This document shows, one piece after another, positions 8,254-15,381 of a stretch of DNA of 15,967 nucleotides. The translations under genes were made by a program, and so were the position numbers. The DNA comes from JBHHZI01 sp046757965 (GTDB taxonomy: Bacteria > Acidobacteriota > Polarisedimenticolia > SMYD01): NCBI GenBank assembly GCA_046757965.1, contig JBHHZI010000069.1:1-15967 (forward strand), written 5' to 3'. Each line of letters opens with the position of its first letter. Positions within the stretch are counted from its first letter, which is position 1. The notes under the pieces are model-generated. The model had not been told where the DNA came from, searched no databases, and saw only the letters and a program-made list of their open reading frames with translations.

Positions 8254-10715
8254 CTCCGTCACCGGTTGCCGGCGGCGGACGTCATCTGGCTCTTCCGTCG
8301 CTGGTCGCCAGCGTGGCAGCTCTGGCCGGGGCGGTCACGGGCGGCGCGCTCTACTTCCGGGACATCGGATTGCTCCACCGGCCCACCCGGCTCCTGGTCC
8401 GCCATCTCTGGGCGTCCGGAGCACTGCCGATCTGGGATGCGGCCCGGGACGGTGGCCGCGTGCTCCTGGCCAATCCCAATCACCTCGTCCTGCACCCGAC
8501 GGCGCTTCTCGACCTGATGTTCAGTGTCGATGTCGCCTACACGATATCGGTGGTCCTGCAGATCTTTCTGGCTGGCTGGGGGCTGGAGCGCCTCCTGACG
8601 GACCGGGGCGTGGCCCCGTTCGCCGCCCGTGTCGGCGGGCTCGCCTTCGGGCTCTCCGGACCGCTTCTGTCCCTCGGCAATCTGCCCAACCTGCTCGGTG
8701 GTGTGGCGTGGGTGCCCCTCGGCCTCTGGGCAGCGAGTCGCGTGCGGCATGACCCGGCCAGGTGGCTGCCGCTGGCCGCGGGCATCTGCGCGGTGCCGTA
8801 TTTCGCCGGGGGAGTGGAATCGGTGACCTGCCTGGCGGCGATTCTGCTGGTGGACGCCGCCCTCGCGCCGCCCCGCCGCCGGCGTCTGGCACTGGCGGTG
8901 GGCACTCTCGGGCTGGGCACAGCGCTGGCGGCGATCCAGATCTTGCCGGCGATGGCCACGTTGCGCGGCTCTGAACGAAGCATGGGCCTACGGCCCGTGC
9001 AGATCCTGTACTGGTCGACCGCGCCGTGGCGTCTCCTCGAGACGATTCTGCCGGGTCTGTGGGGTGAGCCGGTCGACCCGGCGGCCTGGTATGGCACCCC
9101 CCGGTTCGACGGCGGCGTGCCGCTCATCCTCTCGATGTATCTCGGACCGGCCGTGCTGGTGCTGGCCATCACCGGCGTGGCCGAGGCCCTGCGACGCCGA
9201 CGTCCGGGCGGCCGGGAGGGGCCGGTTCCGCCGCCGGCGGTGCGACTGCTGGTGGCGAGTGGCGTCGCGGGCGCGGGGACGCTGTTCCTCACGCTGGGGC
9301 GGTACAACCCGCTGCTCGCGGCCGGCGGCGAGATCCCCGTCGCGGGGAGCTTCCTGCGCTATCCCCAGCGCCTGGTGCCACTGCTCGTGTTGCCCGTGGC
9401 CGTGGCGGCCGCCATCGGTCTCGAATCCGTCTGGCGCCGGCGGGCCAGCGGCGTCCGCAGCTCGCCGGTGTTCCGGGCCGGTCTGACCGCCGGCCTCATC
9501 GGGCTCACCGCACATGTCGCCCTCGCCGCGGCCGGCCACCCCGTGGTGTCGTGGTTGCTCGACGCCCCCTCCACCGCCACGCTGGCACGGGCTTCCCACG
9601 GACTGATGCGATCCGGCGCCACGGCGCTCGCCTCGCTGCTCGCGTTCGCTGCCTGCGTGGCGCTCGCCGGCTCCGCCCGGCGGCGCGGCCTGGCCGCCGG
9701 GTTCGTGGCCGTGGTGATCGCGGCGGACCTGATCGCCGCCGGGGGCGGCCTGAATCCGACCGTGAGCCCGGTGTGGCTGCGGTCCCGTCCGGCGAGTGCG
9801 GCATTCCTGCTCGACAGCGAGTGCGCCGGTGGTCCTCCCGTGAGGCTGGTGCGCGACCCCGACCCGGCGGTCCGCGGCAACGGGCTGGTGCCCGCCGCCG
9901 CGGTGGTCTGGGAACGGGAATCGCTGGCGGGACTGGTGGCCAACGAACTGGGCATCTCCACCGCTCTGGATGAGGCCGTGGACCGGTCGAGCCCTCTGGG
10001 GTCTGCGATCCTCGCGCGGGCGCACGCAGCGGCTGCCGGGGCGGTGCGGGAGCGCCTGGCGGACCGGGCCGGGGCAACGTGGCAGCTGCGATTCGTCGCG
10101 GCGAGTCGTTCGATCGAGCCGCCCGCCCCGTACTCGGCCACGGTCCTGCCGGGCGCGCCCCGGGTCGTGCTCCGCCCACGGCCTGGCGCGGCGGACCGGG
10201 TCAGCCTGGTGCCCCGGGGCGTCGACGCCGGTGATCTCAACCGCCCGGGGGCTCTTCGCGCACTACTCGACCATCTCGGCGATCCCGGGTCGGACCCGCG
10301 GAGCGAGGTCTTCCTCAGTGGCAGTCATGGCGAGTCGATCGACGGACGGTGGGCGCCGGGGGAGGGTCGGATCGAACGGGTGGAGGAGCGGCCGGCCGGT
10401 ATGACGGTGGAGACGTGGGCACCGGGGGAGGGGGTCCTGGTGGTGCGAGATGCCATCCTTCCCGGGTGGCGGGCGCGCCTCGATGGGCAATCGGTACCGA
10501 TCATCCGGACCGATCTCGCCTGGCGAGGTGTGCAGGTGCCTCCCGGATCTCACCGCGTCGTCTTCGCCTACCATCAACCCGGGCTGGTCGCCGGCGCGTG
10601 GATCTCCGGCGCCGGTGTCGCGGCCTGTGGTCTGCTCGTTGCGCTGGCCTGGCGCCGGAGACGAGGTCCGGCCGCGGTCTCCGCCCAGGAGACGCCCCGG
10701 CCCCTGGTGGCATGA
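8250..10715 (+). CDS. YfhO-family polytopic membrane protein (GT-C-type glycosyltransferase-like)
   Basis: The start is taken as GTG 8250, which overlaps the pilR stop as GTGA; the frame is open further upstream, but only as a shadow inside pilR. The 821-residue product has a dozen or so hydrophobic segments. Its N-terminal part fits YfhO proteins: ALYFRDIG (33-40), PIWDAARDGGRVLLANP (60-76), then HPTALLDLMFS. YfhO members are GT-C-fold proteins thought to use polyprenyl-linked sugars on the outer face of the inner membrane; one Bacillus member is implicated in lipoteichoic-acid glycosylation. Later features include SFLRYPQRLVPLLVLP and a large extracytoplasmic region. The C terminus carries VRDAILPGWRARLDG and QVPPGSHRVVFAY before a last membrane helix and an Arg-rich tail, the usual YfhO ending. 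Its place between pilR and the pilins suggests a glycan role linked to the pilus or surface. The substrate is unknown and enzymatic activity is inferred from family only. Confidence 0.8.
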   Translation: MTPSPVAGGGRHLALPSLVASVAALAGAVTGGALYFRDIGLLHRPTRLLVRHLWASGALPIWDAARDGGRVLLANPNHLVLHPTALLDLMFSVDVAYTISVVLQIFLAGWGLERLLTDRGVAPFAARVGGLAFGLSGPLLSLGNLPNLLGGVAWVPLGLWAASRVRHDPARWLPLAAGICAVPYFAGGVESVTCLAAILLVDAALAPPRRRRLALAVGTLGLGTALAAIQILPAMATLRGSERSMGLRPVQILYWSTAPWRLLETILPGLWGEPVDPAAWYGTPRFDGGVPLILSMYLGPAVLVLAITGVAEALRRRRPGGREGPVPPPAVRLLVASGVAGAGTLFLTLGRYNPLLAAGGEIPVAGSFLRYPQRLVPLLVLPVAVAAAIGLESVWRRRASGVRSSPVFRAGLTAGLIGLTAHVALAAAGHPVVSWLLDAPSTATLARASHGLMRSGATALASLLAFAACVALAGSARRRGLAAGFVAVVIAADLIAAGGGLNPTVSPVWLRSRPASAAFLLDSECAGGPPVRLVRDPDPAVRGNGLVPAAAVVWERESLAGLVANELGISTALDEAVDRSSPLGSAILARAHAAAAGAVRERLADRAGATWQLRFVAASRSIEPPAPYSATVLPGAPRVVLRPRPGAADRVSLVPRGVDAGDLNRPGALRALLDHLGDPGSDPRSEVFLSGSHGESIDGRWAPGEGRIERVEERPAGMTVETWAPGEGVLVVRDAILPGWRARLDGQSVPIIRTDLAWRGVQVPPGSHRVVFAYHQPGLVAGAWISGAGVAACGLLVALAWRRRRGPAAVSAQETPRPLVA

Positions 10716-12451
10716 GCGCCACGGGCCACCCATCGAGCCCGCACGCGGGCACCCGTGCGTTCGTCGTCATCGGCCTGCTCGTCGCCGGTTCATGCGCCGC
10801 GGCCGGTGCCATCCGCTCCTACGATTTCGGCTGGCACCTGGCCGCCGGCGAGAGCATCCTGGATGCCGGCGGACGACCTCCCCGGGTCGATCCCCTATCC
10901 CATACGCCGGCCGGGCAGGACTGGGTCGATCACGAATGGCTCTTCGAGGCGGGTCTGGCCGGGGTCGTTCGCCACGGTGGGCTGGTCGGTGCGTGGCTCC
11001 TGAAGCACGGCGCCGCGTGGCTGATGGTCGGCGTCGGTGCGATGTGGTTGCTCGGGAGAGGCGTCGCTCCCTGGCTTGTGGCGCTCATCCTGGCGATCGC
11101 GCTGGAGGGCGCCCGGTTTCGGCTGGCGGTGCGACCCGAACTGGCGGGCCTGGCGCTGTTGCCGCTGCTCCTCTTCTGCCTCGACCGGGCGCGGCGCGCC
11201 CGGGATGAGACGGTCATTCGCTGGCTGGCGGCGGTGCCCGTGCTGGTCGTGGCATGGGTCAATCTCCACCCGTCGGCGTTGCTCGCCGTCGGCTTGACGG
11301 CCGTGTTCTCGGCCGGGGTGGCGGTGGAGAATCGTCGAGACCGACGCCGGACCGCGGCCTTCCTCCTCTGCCCCGTCCTGGCCGGCGTCTGTCTGCTGGC
11401 CAATCCGTACGGCATCGATATCCTCCGGGTCCCGCTGCGTATCCATGCCGCCCTCGGCATCGAGGGGGTGTCCAACCCCGAGTGGGGTTCCGCTGTGCAA
11501 CGTCCGTTCTGGATGTTCTGGGTCATCGGGCTGGCCGGCATCGGGGCAGCGGTGCACGCCATCCGAGGCCACCGGCGCCTGGACTGGCCGATGCTGATGG
11601 TCGGGTTGACCCTGGGAGTGGGCTCCGGGCTGGCACTGCGCCTTCTCGGTTTCTTCTACGTGGCGTTGCCCTGGGTGGCCGCCAGCCTGTTGCCGCCGCG
11701 GGCGTCGTCGTCCCGCCGACCTGTCGTTGCGGCGTCGGTGCCCGTGGCCGCTGCGCTCTTCTTTCTTCTTCTGCCGCGGCCCCTCGCGGCCGGCGTCGGA
11801 CCGCATCTTGCGCCCGGCCGGTTCCCCGAGGCCATGGCCGCCAGCTTCCGCAACCTCTCCGTTCGCGGGCCGCTTTACAACCCGGTCCGCTTCGGGGGCT
11901 ACCTGAGCTGGCGGCTCCATCCCGAGCGCGTCTTTCTCGACGGACGCAATGAGCTCCACGCCGTGCTCCTAGCGCGCGTGGCCGACTGCCGCCGCCGGGT
12001 GGACGTGGGGTGCTGGGACCATCTTCTGGATGAGTGGGACGTGCAGGCCGCCATCGTCGAGTACGACCCCAGGCGGCTGAAAGATCGATTGCCCGATGGG
12101 CGGGTCGTGACCCGGAGCGCCGCGTCGGTATGGTTCAGGTCCAGCCGCTGGGCGCTGATCGACTGGGACGACACCGCGATGCTCTATGTTCGCCGCTCTG
12201 GGGCGAATGCGCCGCTGGTCGCTGCCCACGAGCAACACTGGCTGACCCCGGATGACGCCGGGGGATTCATCGACCGTCTGGCGGAGGGCCGGATCGATAT
12301 CGCGGCGGCACGAGAAGAAGCCCATCGCCAGGCGATGGCTCACCCGGATTCGTCGCGTCTCGCGGCGCTGACGGCGATCCTGGATGGTCGCCTCCGACGT
12401 CCGCGGCCCCGGACTCGCCCCGATGGTGACACGGAACGTCCGCCGAACTGA
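10712..12451 (+). CDS. Polytopic membrane protein, GT-C glycosyltransferase-like, function unknown
   Basis: ATG 10712 overlaps the stop of the YfhO gene as ATGA, giving 579 residues and implying translational coupling. The first part has a membrane helix (about 15-35) followed by YDFGWHLAAGESILDAG, RVDPLSHTPAG and WVDHEWLFEAG. This pattern (D-x-x-WHL, DPxSxT, W-x-x-HEWL) recurs in a family of large bacterial membrane proteins resembling GT-C/PMT-type glycosyltransferases, where acidic residues in the first outer loop are candidate catalytic sites. About ten hydrophobic stretches follow, up to roughly residue 365. The C-terminal soluble region has YNPVRFGGYLSWRLHP and VFLDGRNELH, also seen in that family, then a charged tail. 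No individual protein was recognised, and the sugar donor and acceptor cannot be predicted. The last 26 bases contain one of the repeats proposed as an upstream activator site for the pilin promoter. Confidence 0.65.
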   Translation: MSATGHPSSPHAGTRAFVVIGLLVAGSCAAAGAIRSYDFGWHLAAGESILDAGGRPPRVDPLSHTPAGQDWVDHEWLFEAGLAGVVRHGGLVGAWLLKHGAAWLMVGVGAMWLLGRGVAPWLVALILAIALEGARFRLAVRPELAGLALLPLLLFCLDRARRARDETVIRWLAAVPVLVVAWVNLHPSALLAVGLTAVFSAGVAVENRRDRRRTAAFLLCPVLAGVCLLANPYGIDILRVPLRIHAALGIEGVSNPEWGSAVQRPFWMFWVIGLAGIGAAVHAIRGHRRLDWPMLMVGLTLGVGSGLALRLLGFFYVALPWVAASLLPPRASSSRRPVVAASVPVAAALFFLLLPRPLAAGVGPHLAPGRFPEAMAASFRNLSVRGPLYNPVRFGGYLSWRLHPERVFLDGRNELHAVLLARVADCRRRVDVGCWDHLLDEWDVQAAIVEYDPRRLKDRLPDGRVVTRSAASVWFRSSRWALIDWDDTAMLYVRRSGANAPLVAAHEQHWLTPDDAGGFIDRLAEGRIDIAAAREEAHRQAMAHPDSSRLAALTAILDGRLRRPRPRTRPDGDTERPPN

Positions 12452-12480
12452 CAGCGAATGTCATCGTGACACGGGACGTC
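12426..12480 (+). promoter_or_regulatory. Candidate PilR upstream activator sites (direct repeats)
   Basis: GTGACACGGAACGTC (12426-12440) and GTGACACGGGACGTC (12466-12480) match at 14 of 15 bases with a 40-base period, about four helical turns. A further TGACAG unit lies between them. Read on the minus strand, GTGTC (12428-12432), CTGTC (12450-12454) and GTGTC (12468-12472) fit the (C/G)TGTC core described for Pseudomonas PilR sites. TGTCA-TCG-TGACA (12459-12471) is a perfect inverted repeat. The array ends about 104 bases before the sigma54 -24 element, the usual range for enhancer-binding activators. The first copy overlaps the end of the upstream coding sequence. PilR binding itself is inference. 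Confidence 0.55.
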
Positions 12481-12583
12481 GCGCCAGTCTGCACCCGGAC
12501 CCAGCCCGGAACAACTACCTAAGTTGCTTGTTATGAAGCAGATGAGTGAAACCCCGGCCGGCCGGATGTGGAGCAACCTGGCC

Positions 12584-12599
12584 TGGCACCGCCATTGCT
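12584..12599 (+). promoter_or_regulatory. Sigma54 (-24/-12) promoter for the first pilin gene
   Basis: TGGCACCGCCATTGCT matches the sigma54 consensus TGGCAC-N5-TTGCW with the invariant GG (12585-12586) and GC (12597-12598) correctly spaced. Transcription would start near 12610, just before the AAGGAGG site of the pilin gene, giving a short leader of about 22 bases. pilS and pilR lie upstream in the same window, and pilA is the classical PilR/sigma54 target. This is the strongest regulatory signal in the window. It also rules out the upstream in-frame start at TTG 12524, which would lie before the transcript begins. Confidence 0.85.
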
Positions 12600-12631
12600 A
12601 TCTCGGGGGCAGACTACAAGGAGGTGTCCGG

Positions 12632-13105
12632 ATGTTCAAGAAGCAAAAGGGATTCACACTCATCGAGCTGCTGATCGTCGTGGCGATCATCGGCATCATC
12701 GCAGCCATTGCGATTCCGAACCTGCTCAACGCGATCGATCGCGGCAAGCAGAAGAGGTCCATGGCGGATCTGCGGTCTGTGGGCACGTCGGTGGAGGAGT
12801 ATGCGATCGACAACTCCTTCTACCCGAATCTGGCTGCCGAGGCCAACATCGCCGGTTCCACGCTGGAGACGTCTGTCGAGCCCGTCTACATCCGCAACGT
12901 GCCGACCAATGACGGCTGGGGCTTTGGCATGCGCTACGTCAGCGACACGACGGTCTACACCGTGGGCTCGCTGGCCAAGGACGGCGGCAGTGGCGGTTCG
13001 CTGACCGTGACCGGCACCGGTGGCCCGACCACCGACTTCGACTGCGACATCATCTTCTCGGCCGGTTCGTTCATCCAGTGGCCGGAAGGAACGCAGTCCG
13101 ACTGA
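12632..13105 (+). CDS. pilA: Type IV pilin, probable major subunit (PilA, GspG-like C terminus)
   Basis: ATG 12632 has AAGGAGG (12618-12624) 7 bases upstream. The 157-residue prepilin has a short basic leader, MFKKQKG, with cleavage by the prepilin peptidase expected after Gly 7. The mature protein starts FTLIELLIVVAIIGIIAA with the conserved Glu at position 5 of the mature chain (residue 12), and the hydrophobic helix runs to about residue 35. The globular part contains VPTNDGWGFGMRYVSD, then SLAKDGGSGG (113-122) and DFDCDI (135-140), which resembles the calcium-binding end of GspG-type major pseudopilins. Only one cysteine is present (138), so there is no internal disulfide loop as in Pseudomonas pilins. 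It is probably made in large amounts, from its own sigma54 promoter under PilR and with a strong hairpin after the stop. A major pseudopilin is the alternative, but pilT and pilS/pilR make a pilin more likely. Confidence 0.88.
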   Translation: MFKKQKGFTLIELLIVVAIIGIIAAIAIPNLLNAIDRGKQKRSMADLRSVGTSVEEYAIDNSFYPNLAAEANIAGSTLETSVEPVYIRNVPTNDGWGFGMRYVSDTTVYTVGSLAKDGGSGGSLTVTGTGGPTTDFDCDIIFSAGSFIQWPEGTQSD

Positions 13106-13121
13106 CCCTGGTCGATTCTCT

Positions 13122-13157
13122 GGCGGCGGCGATCCGGCCTGGCCGGATCGCCGTCGT
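13122..13157 (+). terminator. Strong hairpin between the two pilin genes (terminator or attenuator)
   Basis: GGCGATCCGGCC (13128-13139) and GGCCGGATCGCC (13141-13152) are perfect 12-bp complements around a single central base, so about 11 pairs can form around a minimal loop. The stem extends outward by about five more pairs, two of them G-U. It starts 16-22 bases after the pilA stop and is followed by a T-containing but not T-rich stretch (GTGTCGTTTG). It may act as a partial terminator or as a 3' stabiliser of the pilA message, letting only some transcription reach the second pilin gene. Confidence 0.5.
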
Positions 13158-13188
13158 GTGTCGTTTGCCGCCACACCCGGGGAGAGAC

Positions 13189-13644
13189 ATGACGCGCACG
13201 GACCGACGCTTCACCGCCAGCCGCGGCTTCACGCTGATCGAGTTGCTGATCGTCGTGACGGTCGTCGGTATCCTGGCAGCAGCGGCGATTCCAGCCATGA
13301 ACACGGCGATGGACAAGGCACGGCAGAGAACCACGATGGCGAACATGCGGGCCATCGGCAATCAGATCCAGATCTACCAGAACGACGTGAGTGTGCTGCC
13401 GGCGGGCACCCTGGACATCGACCAGCTTGCCACGGCCCTGCTGGTCGTCTCGACTCGTCCAGTGCCCACGCAGGACGCCTGGGGGAATGACTTCGACTAT
13501 CAGTCCGATGGACTGACGACGTATACCGTCGAGAGCTTCGGTCGAGGCGGAGTGCCCGGAGCGAATATCACGCCGGCTCAGGGCAACAATTTCGATCTCG
13601 ACCTGGTGCTCAGCGACGGGCAGTTCACTGCAGCGGTTCGCTGA
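13189..13644 (+). CDS. Second type IV pilin-like protein (GspG-like)
   Basis: ATG 13189 has GGGGAGAG just upstream and gives 151 residues; the longer frame from 13078 would overlap pilA and lose the leader pattern. The 13-residue leader (MTRTDRRFTASRG) is longer than that of the first pilin. Cleavage is expected after Gly 13, giving FTLIELLIVVTVVGILAA with the conserved Glu at residue 18. The globular part aligns with the first pilin over VPTQDAWGNDFDYQSD and YTVESFGRGG, and both end with an F-D-x-D pattern followed by an SxGxF motif, so the two are paralogues. The Asp of the presumed calcium loop (Asp 117 in the first pilin) is replaced by Gly 120 here. No sigma54 promoter precedes it, so it probably depends on read-through from pilA. 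It could be a minor or alternative pilin, or a pseudopilin-like assembly factor. Confidence 0.85.
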   Translation: MTRTDRRFTASRGFTLIELLIVVTVVGILAAAAIPAMNTAMDKARQRTTMANMRAIGNQIQIYQNDVSVLPAGTLDIDQLATALLVVSTRPVPTQDAWGNDFDYQSDGLTTYTVESFGRGGVPGANITPAQGNNFDLDLVLSDGQFTAAVR

Positions 13645-13677
13645 CCGGAACTCGGGCGGCTCCGCCGGCCGCCGGTC
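13643..13677 (+). other. Nested inverted repeats after the second pilin gene
   Basis: GACCGG (13643-13648) pairs with CCGGTC (13672-13677), and inside it GGCGG (13655-13659) pairs with CCGCC (13662-13666). The element begins at the stop codon of the second pilin. No T-tract follows. It may be a weak terminator or mRNA-stability element, but GC-rich DNA forms such structures easily. Confidence 0.3.
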
Positions 13678-13710
13678 CTGACCGCAGGGAAGGGAAGTAT
13701 CCGGGCATTC

Positions 13711-15381
13711 GTGGTCCAGCGCGGCGGGGGGATGCCCTCCGCGGCGATGCTGTGGTTTCTCCTGGCCACGCTGTGGGTGGTCCCGCCTGAGGTCTATCCG
13801 CTCGCCGGAGCGCTCGCCACCGGCCTCGCAGCAGTTCTCGGGGCGGCTCTCTTCCTCTCCGGCTGGCGTCTCACCTCGCCGGGTCTCGGGTTCCTGGCGG
13901 CACTGGCGCTTGCCATGGGCATCTCCCATGCCTTCGCCGAGGATGTGGGCGCCTCGGTGGATACCGTCATCCGGCTCGGCGGCCTGCTGGTCGTGTTCGT
14001 TACCGCACGCCGGCTGTCCGCCGCGGCGCGCCGTGGAACAGCCGTCCTCCTGGTGGCCGCGGCCGCCGTTCTGGCCATTCATGGTCTGTGGCAGTTCTTC
14101 ATCGGCTTCGACCGGATGCTGGCCACGCCCCACCTGGATCCGGCCGTGGCGGTGCGCCTGCAGACCTACCGGGTGTTCTCGCGCTTCCTGTTGCCGTCCA
14201 CGTTCGCCTCGTTCCTGTTGCTTGCCCTGCCCACCGGGGCCGGTCTTACGCCCCGGTCCGCCGGCTGGAGCCGCTGGCTGGTAGGCGGAGCGACCGTCGC
14301 GATCTTCGTCGCGCTCCTTCTCACCCAGTCCCACGGGGCGATCGTTGCCCTGCTGTCGACCGCCGTGGTCTGGAGTGTGGCAAGTGCGCGGCGGGGGATC
14401 CGGACGCGAGCCCTGGCGCTGGCCGTGTCGGCGGTGCTGCTGCTGGGTGTGGTGATGGCGATGCGCGGCGGCGTCTTGCTGGGAGACCGTCGAGCCTCGG
14501 GCCCTGCGGCGCTGCGCTGGGGGAACTGGCGCGCGGCGGTCCTCATGATCGAGGACAGACCGCTCACCGGTGTCGGCGGCGGGGGATTCGGCAGTGCCTA
14601 TACGCGCTATCGCCGGCCCGGCGACAACGAGACCCGGTATGCCCATAACACGTATCTCCAGGTGCTGGCCGAGCACGGTCTGCCCATGGCGATCCCGCTG
14701 GGGGGGTTGCTTCTCGCGTGCACGACGTGGATCTGTCGCACGGCGCGGGAAGGCGAGCCGCCGGCGATGGGCATGGCGTTCGGTCTGACCGCCTTCCTGG
14801 TCCACAATGTGTGGGATTTCTCCGCGCTGGTGACAGCGCCGCTGTGGACGGCCGCTGCGCTGGCGGGAACGCTGGCCGCATCGGCGTCGGATGAGCGCCA
14901 TGTTCCCTCCTCGTTCCGCTGGCCGTCCCTGGCCAGTGTGGGAGCCGTCGCGCTCCTCGTGATCGGTGGCGTGACCGGCGTGCGCAGTGGCGTGGCCCGG
15001 TGGCGTCTCGCGACGGCGCGGCAGGCGACGGCGTCAGGAAATCCGGCCCGGGCCCTGACGTTTGCCCGGCAAGCCGAGGCGTGGGCGCCGTGGCAGGCGG
15101 AGAATCCGATGTTCGTGGCGGAGGATCTTCTCGCCCGTGCGAAACCGGGGTCTCGCGAGGAGATGGCGCTGGCCGCCGCGTCCCGCGCCGTGGTTCTGAA
15201 CAGGTCCTGGCCCGCGGCTCACGCTGCGCGCGCTCGCGCTCTGCTCGCTGCCGGAGATGCCGGCGCCGCCGCGGTGGAGATCGACATCGCGGCGCGCCTC
15301 TACCCGCTGTCGGCCCGGTACCCCCGCGAACTCGCCGCCCTCGCCGGTGCCGTGGTGGCCCGGAACGAGGTCGAACCGTGA
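13711..15381 (+). CDS. O-antigen ligase/Wzy-family membrane protein with C-terminal TPR-like region
   Basis: The longest reading starts at GTG 13711, with GGGAAG 13 bases upstream; ATG 13732 and ATG 13747 are alternatives and the start is uncertain. The 556-residue product (from 13711) has about ten membrane segments up to residue 425. The Wzy_C/O-antigen-ligase signature is clear: RPLTGVGGGGFG (283-294) followed by AHNTYLQVLAEHGLP (311-325) in and next to the large outer loop, with conserved His 312 and Glu 321. Such proteins join or transfer polyprenyl-linked glycans, acting as O-antigen polymerase or ligase, exopolysaccharide polymerase, or pilin/protein O-oligosaccharyltransferase (PglL/TfpO). 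After a final helix at about 406-425, residues 436-545 are Ala-rich helical pairs resembling tetratricopeptide repeats, possibly for partner binding outside the inner membrane. It lies 66 bases after the second pilin, a position used by TfpO genes elsewhere, but sequence alone cannot choose between these roles. Confidence 0.8.
   Translation: MVQRGGGMPSAAMLWFLLATLWVVPPEVYPLAGALATGLAAVLGAALFLSGWRLTSPGLGFLAALALAMGISHAFAEDVGASVDTVIRLGGLLVVFVTARRLSAAARRGTAVLLVAAAAVLAIHGLWQFFIGFDRMLATPHLDPAVAVRLQTYRVFSRFLLPSTFASFLLLALPTGAGLTPRSAGWSRWLVGGATVAIFVALLLTQSHGAIVALLSTAVVWSVASARRGIRTRALALAVSAVLLLGVVMAMRGGVLLGDRRASGPAALRWGNWRAAVLMIEDRPLTGVGGGGFGSAYTRYRRPGDNETRYAHNTYLQVLAEHGLPMAIPLGGLLLACTTWICRTAREGEPPAMGMAFGLTAFLVHNVWDFSALVTAPLWTAAALAGTLAASASDERHVPSSFRWPSLASVGAVALLVIGGVTGVRSGVARWRLATARQATASGNPARALTFARQAEAWAPWQAENPMFVAEDLLARAKPGSREEMALAAASRAVVLNRSWPAAHAARARALLAAGDAGAAAVEIDIAARLYPLSARYPRELAALAGAVVARNEVEP

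Noticed and set aside
12505..12550. Possible IHF site in the AT-richer patch between the activator sites and the sigma54 promoter
   Set aside because: The best minus-strand match to WATCAANNNNTTR has several mismatches. The patch may bend, and it also holds CAACT-N5-AGTTG, but no specific site can be supported.
12524..12631. N-terminal extension of the first pilin from TTG 12524
   Set aside because: It would lie upstream of the sigma54 transcription start and destroy the short basic prepilin leader; ATG 12632 has an ideal AAGGAGG.
12955..14901. Long minus-strand open frame of 648 codons across the pilins and the first ligase
   Set aside because: Its product is Arg/Gln/His-rich low-complexity sequence typical of the antisense frame of GC-rich genes, and the plus strand there encodes clear pilins and a ligase-family protein.
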